In this document: positions 8,263-15,487 of the stretch, piece by piece | Layout: the number at the start of each line of letters is the position of its first letter | Numbering within the stretch: the first letter of the stretch is position 1 | Assembly: GCA_023418255.1 (NCBI GenBank) | Contig: JAEZZZ010000122.1 | Coordinates: 1-25,663, forward strand | Direction: 5' to 3' | Origin: Bacteroidota bacterium | GTDB lineage: Bacteria; Bacteroidota; Bacteroidia; Bacteroidales; Dysgonomonadaceae | DNA: 25,663 nucleotides | The notes under the pieces: generated by a model | The model's database searches: none | What the model saw: the letters and a program-made list of their open reading frames with translations, nothing else | Told to the model about the DNA's origin: nothing | Translations under genes and position numbers: made by a program

Positions 8263-9972
8263 TTAGAGCATAGGGGAAGTGCTATCTTTATTATCTTTAT
8301 TATCTTTTGGCAAGCCGAAAAAAATCGGGAGATAAAATTGTACATCCACTTTTTTTCCACGCTGCTCACCCGGAATCCATTTGGGCATTAGATTAATCAC
8401 ACGAATTGTTTCAGCGTCCAACAAGGGGTGTACTCCACGCTTTATGTCGACATCCGATATCTCGCCTGTTTTGGCGACAATAAATTTCACGAGAACTCGT
8501 CCTTCAACCCCCTGCTTAATCGCCTCTGAAGGATATTTTATGTTTTTTAACAAAAAGTCAAACATAGAATCTTGTCCTCCAGGGAACTGGGGCATTTTTT
8601 CAACAATCTCGTAAACCTTTTCATTGTCGGTGGTCTTTAAATTATCCTTCATTGGGACAGAAGCTACCTGTGCCGTTTTCAATTCTCGCTTGGTTTTATT
8701 TTCCGCAGAGCTCAGTTTAAACATGACCGGCAACGTGAATTGACAGCGCTCGGTCTTTCCGTCTTTCATCGCCGGGATCCATTTGGGCATAATACCTACT
8801 ACCCGAACGGCCTCTTCATCCAATAACGGATCTATACCACGCAGAACATTCACATTGAATATCTCCCCATCATCCTCAACAAAAAATTGCACAATTACTT
8901 TTCCTTGAATTTCTTTTTTTTGAGCCTCGATCGGATATTCAATATTGTCCGACATAAATCGCATCATGGCGGCATATCCGCCTGGGAACTCGGGCAACCG
9001 ATCCAGGTCGGCAGATAAAAGCGTATTGCCTTTCGCTTGTTTTTGAGACACCGATTGCTTTGCCGAATCGTTCTTTTGCGCGAACGTGCTATTGGCGGCA
9101 ATCAGAGAGAGAGCCAATGGAAATACAAGCAGATATTTGCACAGCTTTAGCGAGGATGTTTTTGTTTTATTCATCATCATAATTCGTTTTTTAAGTCGTG
9201 ATACATTAAATTTATTTGCTATCTGAGCTGCAGTTTCATGATAAGTTAAGCGCAAAAGATGGTATTGATAATCGCGGATGCTAAAACCCGATCGCAACAC
9301 ATAATTATCGGCAATATGCTCCAAGTTGATGGCAATCTCGCGCTTTAAAAACCAAACAAACGGATTCCACCAGAAAAAAATTATCAATACCTCAATCAAC
9401 AATATGTCGAATGAATGCCACTGACGGCTATGAGTGAGTTCATGTATTATAATTTGCTTCAATTCCTTTTCGTCATGTGTGTTCGTATGAATAAAAATCC
9501 AATGAAAAAATGAAAAAGGAGTAATTTGTCTGGGTAAATCACATACTCTTACGCCCTCTATCAATTTGATGGAACTCCGCAGACGAATTTTAACAATAGA
9601 AAAGAGTTGCACTAGAAAACGTCCCAAAAACACCAATATCCCCATCACCCAAACTAAACCAAATACCCACAACGGCCAAACGATGGAGGTCGTAGTCATG
9701 ATTTTGTTTGCAACCGACAGTTTAATTTCGGGAGCACCCAACATCACGAGGGCCTCGGCCTTTACGTTGCGACCAAACAGAAAAATGTCCCCTAAATTTA
9801 CCAACGAGCCAATGGTGACAAAAGAAAATATAAGCGAAAAAAACATGGCGATAAGCAAGTAGGCGCGCCTTAGCTTAAAAAACGTGTCATTTTTGAAAAA
9901 CATTATATAAAACACGTAAAAAAAGACTATCGAAACGTTCGTTTTTATAAAATATGAGAGGAGTTGCCCCAT
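8263..9972 (-). CDS. M56/BlaR1-type membrane peptidase with two TonB C-terminal domains
   Basis: Predicted membrane zinc metalloprotease that would cleave its partner repressor (BlaI-like, next gene upstream) on receiving an envelope signal. I use the ATG at 9972 (MGQLLSYFIKTNV), which matches the normal start of the family and lies 13 bases after the repressor stop. The frame extends to a TTG at 10008 that would overlap the repressor. Numbered from 10008 (subtract 12 for the ATG start), membrane helices lie near 24-38, 49-70 and 110-137. The zinc motif HELTH is at 189-193 with a third ligand E230 (NLEHIAD), and a last helix is at about 290-310. Two TonB_C domains follow in tandem (about 338-432 and 471-567), each with PxFPGG and MPKWIP. 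No penicillin-binding sensor domain is present, so beta-lactam sensing is not supported. Confidence 0.93.
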   Translation of the reverse strand: MGQLLSYFIKTNVSIVFFYVFYIMFFKNDTFFKLRRAYLLIAMFFSLIFSFVTIGSLVNLGDIFLFGRNVKAEALVMLGAPEIKLSVANKIMTTTSIVWPLWVFGLVWVMGILVFLGRFLVQLFSIVKIRLRSSIKLIEGVRVCDLPRQITPFSFFHWIFIHTNTHDEKELKQIIIHELTHSRQWHSFDILLIEVLIIFFWWNPFVWFLKREIAINLEHIADNYVLRSGFSIRDYQYHLLRLTYHETAAQIANKFNVSRLKKRIMMMNKTKTSSLKLCKYLLVFPLALSLIAANSTFAQKNDSAKQSVSQKQAKGNTLLSADLDRLPEFPGGYAAMMRFMSDNIEYPIEAQKKEIQGKVIVQFFVEDDGEIFNVNVLRGIDPLLDEEAVRVVGIMPKWIPAMKDGKTERCQFTLPVMFKLSSAENKTKRELKTAQVASVPMKDNLKTTDNEKVYEIVEKMPQFPGGQDSMFDFLLKNIKYPSEAIKQGVEGRVLVKFIVAKTGEISDVDIKRGVHPLLDAETIRVINLMPKWIPGEQRGKKVDVQFYLPIFFGLPKDNKDNKDSTSPML

Positions 9973-9985
9973 GATATTTGACAAG

Positions 9986-10351
9986 CTATTTTTCTTTGTT
10001 TTGCTCAATAATTTTAATTATATCCTCCAATTCCTTTTTGGTTACTTTTTCTTCTCTCGCAAAAAAGGTGACCAACTCTTTATAAGAGTTATCGAAATAA
10101 CTTTGCACTACTCCAGACAAAAAATGCTTCTTGTATGACGCGCGTGATATTTTAGGACGAAAAACCTTGACGTTTCCAAAACGTTTTTTATTCAAATAGC
10201 CTTTCTCTTCAAGATTGTTAAATATGGAAGCTATCGTCGTGTAGGGTGGTTTGGGGTCGTCAAGACGTTTCCAAACATCCTTGATAGCACATTCGCCAAG
10301 TTCCCAAACATGAAGCATAATAGACTCCTCTTGATGTGTCAATCGTCGCAT
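9986..10351 (-). CDS. BlaI/MecI/CopY-family transcriptional repressor
   Basis: A 121-residue winged-helix repressor. The N-terminal half (about 1-70) carries the DNA-binding fold, with the recognition region PPYTTIASIFNNLEEKGYL. The C-terminal helices (about 75-121) should form the dimer. Family members repress their own operon and are inactivated by cleavage by the adjacent M56 peptidase, which here lies immediately downstream. A well-formed promoter is found 41-70 bases upstream, and the operator is expected to overlap it. The regulated targets are unknown; autoregulation, and possibly the TPR gene, are the natural guesses. Confidence 0.93.
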   Translation of the reverse strand: MRRLTHQEESIMLHVWELGECAIKDVWKRLDDPKPPYTTIASIFNNLEEKGYLNKKRFGNVKVFRPKISRASYKKHFLSGVVQSYFDNSYKELVTFFAREEKVTKKELEDIIKIIEQNKEK

Positions 10352-10391
10352 ATGTATACCGTTTTAAAAAATTTAAATTATCAACAGGACA

Positions 10392-10421
10392 CAAATTTAC
10401 TAAACATTCGTAATTTTGCAA
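10392..10421 (-). promoter_or_regulatory. Promoter of the blaI-type/M56 operon
   Basis: Read on the minus strand, TAAATTTG (10399-10392) matches the TAnnTTTG -7 consensus. A TTG (10421-10419) lies 19 bases upstream of it. The expected transcription start is near 10385, giving a leader of about 34 bases. Confidence 0.65.
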
Positions 10422-10542
10422 GTTTATTGTCCGTTATTTTAAGTTAAAAGAAACAAAACCCACACCAATTCGGCATCCTGAAATGACGTGCGGGTGAATA
10501 TATTCTAATCCGGCATAGGTTGAAATCGGGAGTAGCGGAGGC

Positions 10543-10573
10543 AAAAAAACCCGCCAATCTTATTAGAGGCGGG
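10543..10573 (-). terminator. Intrinsic terminator after serA
   Basis: On the minus strand CCCGCC (10573-10568) pairs with GGCGGG (10555-10550) across a 12-base loop and is followed by seven T (10549-10543). It lies 29 bases beyond the serA stop. Confidence 0.85.
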
Positions 10574-10601
10574 ATTTTAAACGCTCATATACGCACTATG
10601 T

Positions 10602-11531
10602 TTATTGAGGATTCACTCTAAATGTCTCGTCCCCATTGGCAAAAAATTGCACAATCTGTTTTGCCGCGGCCAGTCCGGCATTCACATTGGCTTCAGCAGT
10701 TTGCGCACCGCATTTTTTTGCTGACGCCAGATAACGTTTCCCAAATTTCTCAGCCATTTCGTCGTGATTTGCCGGCTTAATGTCCGTTGCATATTTGAAC
10801 TTGTCGCGTTCCTCCATGATGCGCATCATATCGGTTTCGTTCACCACTTCTTTACGGGCCGTATTGATAACAATTCCGTTTTTCGGAAGACGGCTCAACA
10901 GGTCGTAGTTGACACTTCCTTTGGTGTCGGCATTTGCCGGCATGTGTAACGAAACAATGTCGCATTGTTCGTACAACTCTTCCGGCTTCTTCACGGGTGT
11001 AACATTAAGCCCTTCTGCACGTTTAGGATCGCGAGCCAATGAAGGTGAAAATGCATACACTTTCATTCCGAAACCGTTGGCAATATGTGCCACAATTTTG
11101 CCAATATAGCCAAACGCGTGAAGTCCCAATTTCTTATCTTTCAATTCGCTTCCTGACGTGCCGTCGAATCCGGAACGAGTCAAATTCAGCAACATTCCAA
11201 ACACAAGTTCGGCAACGGCATTGGAGTTTTGTCCCGGCGTGTTCATCACACATACGCCTTTAGCGGTAGCCGCATCCAAATCAACATTGTCGTATCCGGC
11301 ACCGGCGCGCACGACGATTTTTAAGTTTTTGGCAGCGTCCAATACTTCTTTGTCAACAATGTCGCTGCGGATAATCATTGCTTCAATAGATGCCACAGCA
11401 TCCAAAAGCTCCTTTTTTTCGGTGTATTTTTCAAGTAAAACAAGTTCGTGTCCGGCTTTTTCAACAATTTCGCGTATTTGTGCCACAGCCGAAGGCGCAA
11501 ATGGTTTTTGTGTTGCAACTAAAATTTTCAT
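10602..11531 (-). CDS. serA: D-3-phosphoglycerate dehydrogenase (short form)
   Basis: NAD-dependent oxidation of 3-phosphoglycerate to 3-phosphohydroxypyruvate, the first step of serine synthesis. The 309 residues comprise only the substrate and nucleotide domains; there is no C-terminal ACT domain, so the serine feedback seen in longer forms is not expected by that route. The NAD segment LGLHAFGYIGK (135-145) is a degenerate GxGxxG with alanine at the first glycine. Catalytic R226 lies in NTARKE. The TPHIGA segment of the family is replaced by AKKCGA (271-276), putting lysine (K273) where the general-acid histidine normally stands. It lies 137 bases downstream of serC and is followed by a terminator. 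The pairing with serC supports the assignment. Confidence 0.9.
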   Translation of the reverse strand: MKILVATQKPFAPSAVAQIREIVEKAGHELVLLEKYTEKKELLDAVASIEAMIIRSDIVDKEVLDAAKNLKIVVRAGAGYDNVDLDAATAKGVCVMNTPGQNSNAVAELVFGMLLNLTRSGFDGTSGSELKDKKLGLHAFGYIGKIVAHIANGFGMKVYAFSPSLARDPKRAEGLNVTPVKKPEELYEQCDIVSLHMPANADTKGSVNYDLLSRLPKNGIVINTARKEVVNETDMMRIMEERDKFKYATDIKPANHDEMAEKFGKRYLASAKKCGAQTAEANVNAGLAAAKQIVQFFANGDETFRVNPQ

Positions 11532-11668
11532 ATTATACAGGATTTTAGATTATACGTTGTACATAATAAATATATTAAGAGACACTATTAACAGATGAAG
11601 AGGGAAAATCGGACAAAAACGTTATCATCCGACTATCCCAATATATTTCATCAAATAAAAACTATGAC

Positions 11669-12739
11669 TTAGTGTTTTTTCTCAAACTCTTTCATTGTAT
11701 CAATGAGCGCGTTGATGCCATTCATATCCATAGCATTGTAGATGGATGCACGGAAACCTCCCACAGAGCGGTGTCCTTTAATTCCCATCATACCGGCGGC
11801 AGTAGCAAACTCCAGGAAATCTTTTTCCAGCTCTTTGTACTCATCTTTCATCACGAAGCAAACGTTCATAATAGAGCGGTCTTCTTGGTTTTCGATGGTT
11901 GCTTTAAACAGTCTGCTGCGATCGATTTCTTCGTAAAGTTTGGTGGCTTTTTCTATGTTTTTCTTTTCCAAAACTTTTACTCCGCCCACTTTTTTGTACC
12001 ATTTCAATGTTTCCAGAGCGGTGAAAATAGGAAGTACGGGTGGCGTGTTAAACATGGATTGCTTATCAATATGTGTCTGATAATTAAGCATTGTTGGCAA
12101 CACGCGATCTACTTTCCCCACAGCTTCTTTCTTGATAATAACAAATGTAACACCCGATGGTGCTAAGTTTTTTTGTGCTCCTCCGTAAATGGCATCATAT
12201 TTTGAAATGTCAATCGGGCGAGAAAAAATGTCGGAAGACATATCACACACGAGAGGCACATTCACTTCGGGATCTTTTCTGATTTCGGTACCAAAAATGG
12301 TGTTATTACTGGTGTAGTGAAAATAGTCAACATCTTGCGGAACCTCATAGTTCTTAGGGATGTATGAATAGTTTTTGTCTTTTGAAGAAGCTACCACTTG
12401 AACCTCTCCCACATGTTTTGCCTCTTTAATCGCTTTGCTCGACCAAGAACCGGTATCAAGATAGGCAGCTTTTGTTTTCAAAAGGTTGAGCGGTGCCATA
12501 TAAAATTGCAAACTGGCACCACCTCCCAAGAAAAGGACTTCGTACCCTTCGGGAATATCTAAAAGTTCTTTAAACAGTTTTTGTGCTTCGGCATTAACAG
12601 CGTCAAATTCTTTCCATCTGTGGGAAACTTCTAAGATTGACAATCCGGTTCCTTGAAAATTCATAACCGCATCGGCAGTGTTTTTAATTACCTCCTGATT
12701 TAAAATGGATGGTCCGGCAGAAAAATTGTACTTTTTCAT
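11669..12739 (-). CDS. serC: Phosphoserine aminotransferase
   Basis: PLP-dependent transfer of the amino group from glutamate to 3-phosphohydroxypyruvate, giving phosphoserine; many SerC enzymes also serve pyridoxal phosphate synthesis. The 356 residues match the family length. The start MKKYNFSAGPS is typical. GGGASLQF (72-79) and the PLP lysine K190 in YGGAQKNLAPSG are present. HRSVGGFRASIYNA near the C-terminus is the conserved SerC signature. It forms a probable operon with serA downstream and has its own promoter. Confidence 0.97.
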   Translation of the reverse strand: MKKYNFSAGPSILNQEVIKNTADAVMNFQGTGLSILEVSHRWKEFDAVNAEAQKLFKELLDIPEGYEVLFLGGGASLQFYMAPLNLLKTKAAYLDTGSWSSKAIKEAKHVGEVQVVASSKDKNYSYIPKNYEVPQDVDYFHYTSNNTIFGTEIRKDPEVNVPLVCDMSSDIFSRPIDISKYDAIYGGAQKNLAPSGVTFVIIKKEAVGKVDRVLPTMLNYQTHIDKQSMFNTPPVLPIFTALETLKWYKKVGGVKVLEKKNIEKATKLYEEIDRSRLFKATIENQEDRSIMNVCFVMKDEYKELEKDFLEFATAAGMMGIKGHRSVGGFRASIYNAMDMNGINALIDTMKEFEKKH

Positions 12740-12809
12740 AATTTGTTAATTAAATTAGGTTTTTAAATACTTATTTTATACTTGTTGATGTTAGAAATAA
12801 TATTTGCTA

Positions 12810-12841
12810 CAAAGCTATAAAATAACCGATAGAAATTCAAA
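12810..12841 (-). promoter_or_regulatory. serC-serA promoter
   Basis: On the minus strand TTTG (12841-12838) is followed after 20 bases by TAGCTTTG (12817-12810). Both boxes match the Bacteroidota housekeeping consensus with proper spacing. The predicted start lies near 12803, about 64 bases before the serC ATG. Confidence 0.75.
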
Positions 12842-13071
12842 CAATTTGGCATCCTTTCTCTAAATATTTTCATAATTATTCATAAAGAGCCGTTCAACCA
12901 TCATTTTTAACATAAAATTGATGCACACATCATCTATCGCCGGCAACAACACATCACAAATACACACATTCACAGATTTTTAAAAGCATCAAAAACGAAA
13001 CGAGCAAAAAGAAGATTTCTTTTCGGCAAAAAGATAATTGAAAAGACAAATTCTGCGCATTATGTAAAGTA

Positions 13072-13089
13072 GATAACCTCTCGGTTATC
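13072..13089. other. Short perfect hairpin/palindrome, unknown role
   Basis: GATAACC (13072-13078) and GGTTATC (13083-13089) form a perfect 7-bp inverted repeat around TCTC. It has no U tract on either side, so it is not a typical terminator. It could be an operator, lying about 70 bases upstream of the recR promoter element. Confidence 0.3.
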
Positions 13090-13141
13090 AATAATACTAA
13101 AAACACAGGAGTATTTTCAGCGACTAAAATTCAACGAACAA

Positions 13142-13195
13142 AAGTTTTTTTATGCATCTGTGTGGTTTTAAAAGAATAATCATGTAAATTTGCAA
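13142..13195 (+). promoter_or_regulatory. recR promoter within a conserved 54-base element (copy 1)
   Basis: The -7 box TAAATTTG lies at 13185-13192. The region upstream lacks TTTG at the -33 position. Instead, the sequence from AAG at 13142 to TTTGCAA at 13195 matches, at about 46 of 54 aligned positions, the promoter of the minus-strand gene starting at 19817. The identical blocks are TCTGTGTGGTTTT (13157-13169) and AGAATAATCATGTA (13173-13186). The start point should be near 13199, giving a very short leader before the recR ATG at 13216. Confidence 0.65.
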
Positions 13196-13215
13196 CTTAT
13201 ACAGAGAATCCACTT

Positions 13216-13854
13216 ATGACAAATAATCACTATCCATCCATTTTATTAGAAAACGCGGTAAACGAATTTGCCAAACTGCCGGGAATCGGCAGAAAAACTG
13301 CGCTTCGATTGGTTCTTCATATGCTGCGTCAAGAAAATGGACAAGTTGAAAATTTTACACAGGCACTTGTAACGCTTAAACAGGAAGTGAACTATTGCAA
13401 ATGTTGTCACAACATTTCCGACAGCGACTTATGCGGAATTTGCTCAAATAACATGCGCGATGCTTCCACCGTGTGCGTGGTAGAAAATATTCGTGAGGTT
13501 ATAGCAATAGAAAACACAGCACAATTCAAAGGATTGTATCATGTGTTGGGGGGCATCATCTCGCCAATTGACGGTATCGGTCCATCCGACTTGGAAATAA
13601 ACAGTTTGGAAGAACGCGTAAAAAAAGGCGATGTAAAAGAGGTGATTTTAGCTCTTAGAACCACAATGGAAGGTGACACAACCAACTTTTACATCTACCG
13701 AAAATTACAGCCATACAATGTAAAAGTGAGCATTATCGCGCGCGGGGTGTCCATTGGTGACGAAATTGAGTATGCCGATGAAATTACGCTGGGACGCTCC
13801 ATTTTGCACCGCACACCATTCGACGAATCGTACAAAACAGCTTTAAAACAATGA
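13216..13854 (+). CDS. recR: Recombination mediator protein RecR
   Basis: Acts with RecF/RecO to load RecA on gapped single-stranded DNA. The 212 residues show the expected order: a helix-hairpin-helix LPGIGRKTALRL (21-32), a four-cysteine zinc finger (C61, C64, C73, C76) and a Toprim domain (about 84-180) with VVENIREVIAIE and LRTTMEGDTT. GIISPIDGIGPSDL (113-126) is the conserved RecR segment between them. It overlaps the next gene by four bases (ATGA) and has its own promoter. Confidence 0.97.
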   Translation: MTNNHYPSILLENAVNEFAKLPGIGRKTALRLVLHMLRQENGQVENFTQALVTLKQEVNYCKCCHNISDSDLCGICSNNMRDASTVCVVENIREVIAIENTAQFKGLYHVLGGIISPIDGIGPSDLEINSLEERVKKGDVKEVILALRTTMEGDTTNFYIYRKLQPYNVKVSIIARGVSIGDEIEYADEITLGRSILHRTPFDESYKTALKQ

Positions 13855-14312
13855 ATCAAACTCAACTAAAAAAAATAATCAAAAGATTATCAGCGCATTA
13901 CTACACTTCAATTGCAATACTGGCTATCCTATTTATCCTGATTTTATTAAAAGTCGTTCGCCTTTCTGGCAATCCTGAATTTGTAACGCAAACGATGGAA
14001 TTATATGCCATCGGCATAACACTTATTGCCATTCCCGCATCGCTAAAAGGATTTGCATATTTGATAAGAAAAGAAAAAAGACAAGATTCGGATGCCATTA
14101 TAAGAAATTATAAAAAAGCTTTTTTTATCCGACTTTATGTCTTGTTTATCATCACCTTAATGAATGAGATTTTTTTTTCTATCTCTCGAAACATGAATTT
14201 TTTTTGGCTCGCTTTAATTTTGTTTTTTGCCTTTTTATTTTGCAGTCCTTCGCTTTCGGAATTGATGGAATTACATCCACAAAAAGTTAAAAATGAGAAC
14301 AAAAAAGTCTAA
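13851..14312 (+). CDS. Small four-helix membrane protein, function unknown
   Basis: I do not recognise this 153-residue protein. Four hydrophobic helices are visible, at about 17-38, 50-70, 88-111 and 116-135. They are separated by a basic loop (RKEKRQDSDAIIRNYKKA, about 72-89) and followed by a charged C-terminus. No catalytic motif is seen. Its ATG overlaps the recR stop (ATGA), so translational coupling is likely, and a GNAT acetyltransferase starts 12 bases later. It is probably a lineage-specific inner-membrane protein. Confidence 0.8.
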   Translation: MNQTQLKKIIKRLSAHYYTSIAILAILFILILLKVVRLSGNPEFVTQTMELYAIGITLIAIPASLKGFAYLIRKEKRQDSDAIIRNYKKAFFIRLYVLFIITLMNEIFFSISRNMNFFWLALILFFAFLFCSPSLSELMELHPQKVKNENKKV

Positions 14313-14324
14313 ACTGACAACAAG

Positions 14325-14864
14325 ATGAATAACCTGTTGGAAAATAAAAATCTTCGACTTCGCGCCATCGAACCCGAAGATATGGAATTGCTATATCGCT
14401 GGGAAAATGACACAAGCCTTTGGCTCCATGGCGCGTCTATTACACCATTTTCACGCTACATCATAAAACAATATCTCATTGATGCCGGACAAGATTTGTT
14501 CGAACGAAAACAGTTGCGGTTGATGATTGATGCAACAGAAAGCCAAAAAACTGTCGGCACCATTGATTTATATGATTTCGAACCTTTTCATCGCCGTGCC
14601 GGCGTAGGAATCTTAATTGACACAGCATATCGGCATCAAGGATTCGGACACGAAGCACTACGGCTTTTAGAGAATTACTGCTTTACCTTTTTGAAACTAA
14701 AACAACTTTATGCCGTCGTTTCGGCGAACAATATCAAAAGCATTCAACTTTTTGAAAAAACCGGATACAAGCGGTCAGGCACCCTGAAAGCCTGGCTTTC
14801 GACAGGAGACTCATTCACCGACAGCATTTTTCTTCAACGAATAAACGACAACCAAAAATTATGA
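14325..14864 (+). CDS. GNAT-family N-acetyltransferase (SpeG/RimJ-like)
   Basis: A 179-residue acetyl-CoA-dependent acetyltransferase of the group containing SpeG and RimJ/RimL. It starts LLENKNLRLRAIEPEDMELLYRWEN, the usual beta1-alpha1 region. The acetyl-CoA pyrophosphate loop is at YRHQGFGHEAL (about 104-114). The C-terminal ANNIKSIQLFEKTGYKRSG is the conserved N..S..LyEk.GF segment. The substrate, whether polyamine, protein N-terminus or small molecule, cannot be told from sequence. It overlaps the next gene by four bases (ATGA). Confidence 0.88.
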   Translation: MNNLLENKNLRLRAIEPEDMELLYRWENDTSLWLHGASITPFSRYIIKQYLIDAGQDLFERKQLRLMIDATESQKTVGTIDLYDFEPFHRRAGVGILIDTAYRHQGFGHEALRLLENYCFTFLKLKQLYAVVSANNIKSIQLFEKTGYKRSGTLKAWLSTGDSFTDSIFLQRINDNQKL

Positions 14865-15436
14865 ACGAAGAGATAATAGATGATATACGAAATGCATGTC
14901 GCGTTTTGCGCGAAGGCGGCACTATTCTATACCCGACAGACACCATTTGGGGGATTGGTTGTGATGCTACAAACCGTGATGCCGTAAAGCGAATCTATGA
15001 AATAAAACAGCGCCAAAATAAGAAATCGATGCTTGTGCTGTTGGACAATCCAGCAAAACTGCAACAATATGTTGGCGAGGTTCCCAATCTTGCGTGGGAT
15101 CTAATAGATATGGCAGACAAACCGCTCACCATCATTTACGACAATGCGCGCTATCTCGCCGACAATTTGATTGCCGAAGACGGCTCCATAGGCATACGCG
15201 TTACGACAGAAACGTTTTCACACGAACTGTGCCGACAGTTTCAAAAACCGATTGTTTCCACATCCGCTAATATAAGCGGTAGCGAATCGCCACAAACATT
15301 TGCTCAAATTGACGAACAGATAAAAAACGCAGTTGACTATGTGGTAAAATACAAACAAAACAATCAAACTCGACACCAACCGTCCGGTATCATTAAATTA
15401 AATTCGAAAGGGGTAATAAAAATTATTCGCAAATAA
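14861..15436 (+). CDS. L-threonylcarbamoyladenylate synthase (YrdC/TsaC type)
   Basis: Makes threonylcarbamoyl-AMP from threonine, bicarbonate and ATP for the t6A modification of ANN-decoding tRNAs. The 191 residues cover only the YrdC/TsaC catalytic domain, without the C-terminal Sua5 domain. Conserved segments are GGTILYPTDTIWGIGCDA (19-36), a KQRQNKK basic loop (49-55), SIGIRVT (109-115) and IVSTSANISG (131-140). It is the last gene of the tightly packed recR cluster. The symbol tsaC or sua5 could be used, but I leave it open. Confidence 0.93.
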   Translation: MNEEIIDDIRNACRVLREGGTILYPTDTIWGIGCDATNRDAVKRIYEIKQRQNKKSMLVLLDNPAKLQQYVGEVPNLAWDLIDMADKPLTIIYDNARYLADNLIAEDGSIGIRVTTETFSHELCRQFQKPIVSTSANISGSESPQTFAQIDEQIKNAVDYVVKYKQNNQTRHQPSGIIKLNSKGVIKIIRK

Positions 15437-15457
15437 CATTCATTTGCGTTATATTTG
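15428..15457 (+). promoter_or_regulatory. Promoter of the CLC gene with overlapping inverted repeat
   Basis: TATATTTG at 15450-15457 matches the -7 consensus, with a TTCG (15426-15429) 20 bases upstream as a weak -33 box. Between them is a 7-bp inverted repeat CGCAAAT (15428-15434)/ATTTGCG (15442-15448), which covers the stop codon of the upstream gene. Its place between the boxes would suit an operator. The predicted leader to the ATG at 15488 is about 24 bases. Confidence 0.5.
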
Positions 15458-15487
15458 CAGTTCTAATTTATGTAAGTTGAATTATCT

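Larger units (their letters stand above)
12740..13215. other. Divergent intergenic region between serC and recR
   Basis: This 476-base AT-rich gap holds the serC promoter at the left, a perfect 7-bp stem with a four-base loop at 13072-13089 (GATAACC/GGTTATC) near the middle right, and the recR promoter element at the right. Nothing coding is supported between about 12850 and 13070. Confidence 0.7.

Noticed and set aside
8263..10351. Beta-lactam resistance operon (blaI-blaR1)
   Set aside because: The M56 protein carries TonB domains and no penicillin-binding sensor, and no beta-lactamase gene is nearby.
10411..10418. TAATTTTG on the plus strand, a -7 match
   Set aside because: No TTTG lies at the right distance and no plus-strand gene follows; it falls in the -33 to spacer region of the minus-strand promoter.
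15428..15448. Inverted repeat at the end of the YrdC-type gene as a terminator
   Set aside because: It has no T tract after the stem and it sits between the -33 and -7 positions of the next gene, so an operator role is more reasonable than termination.
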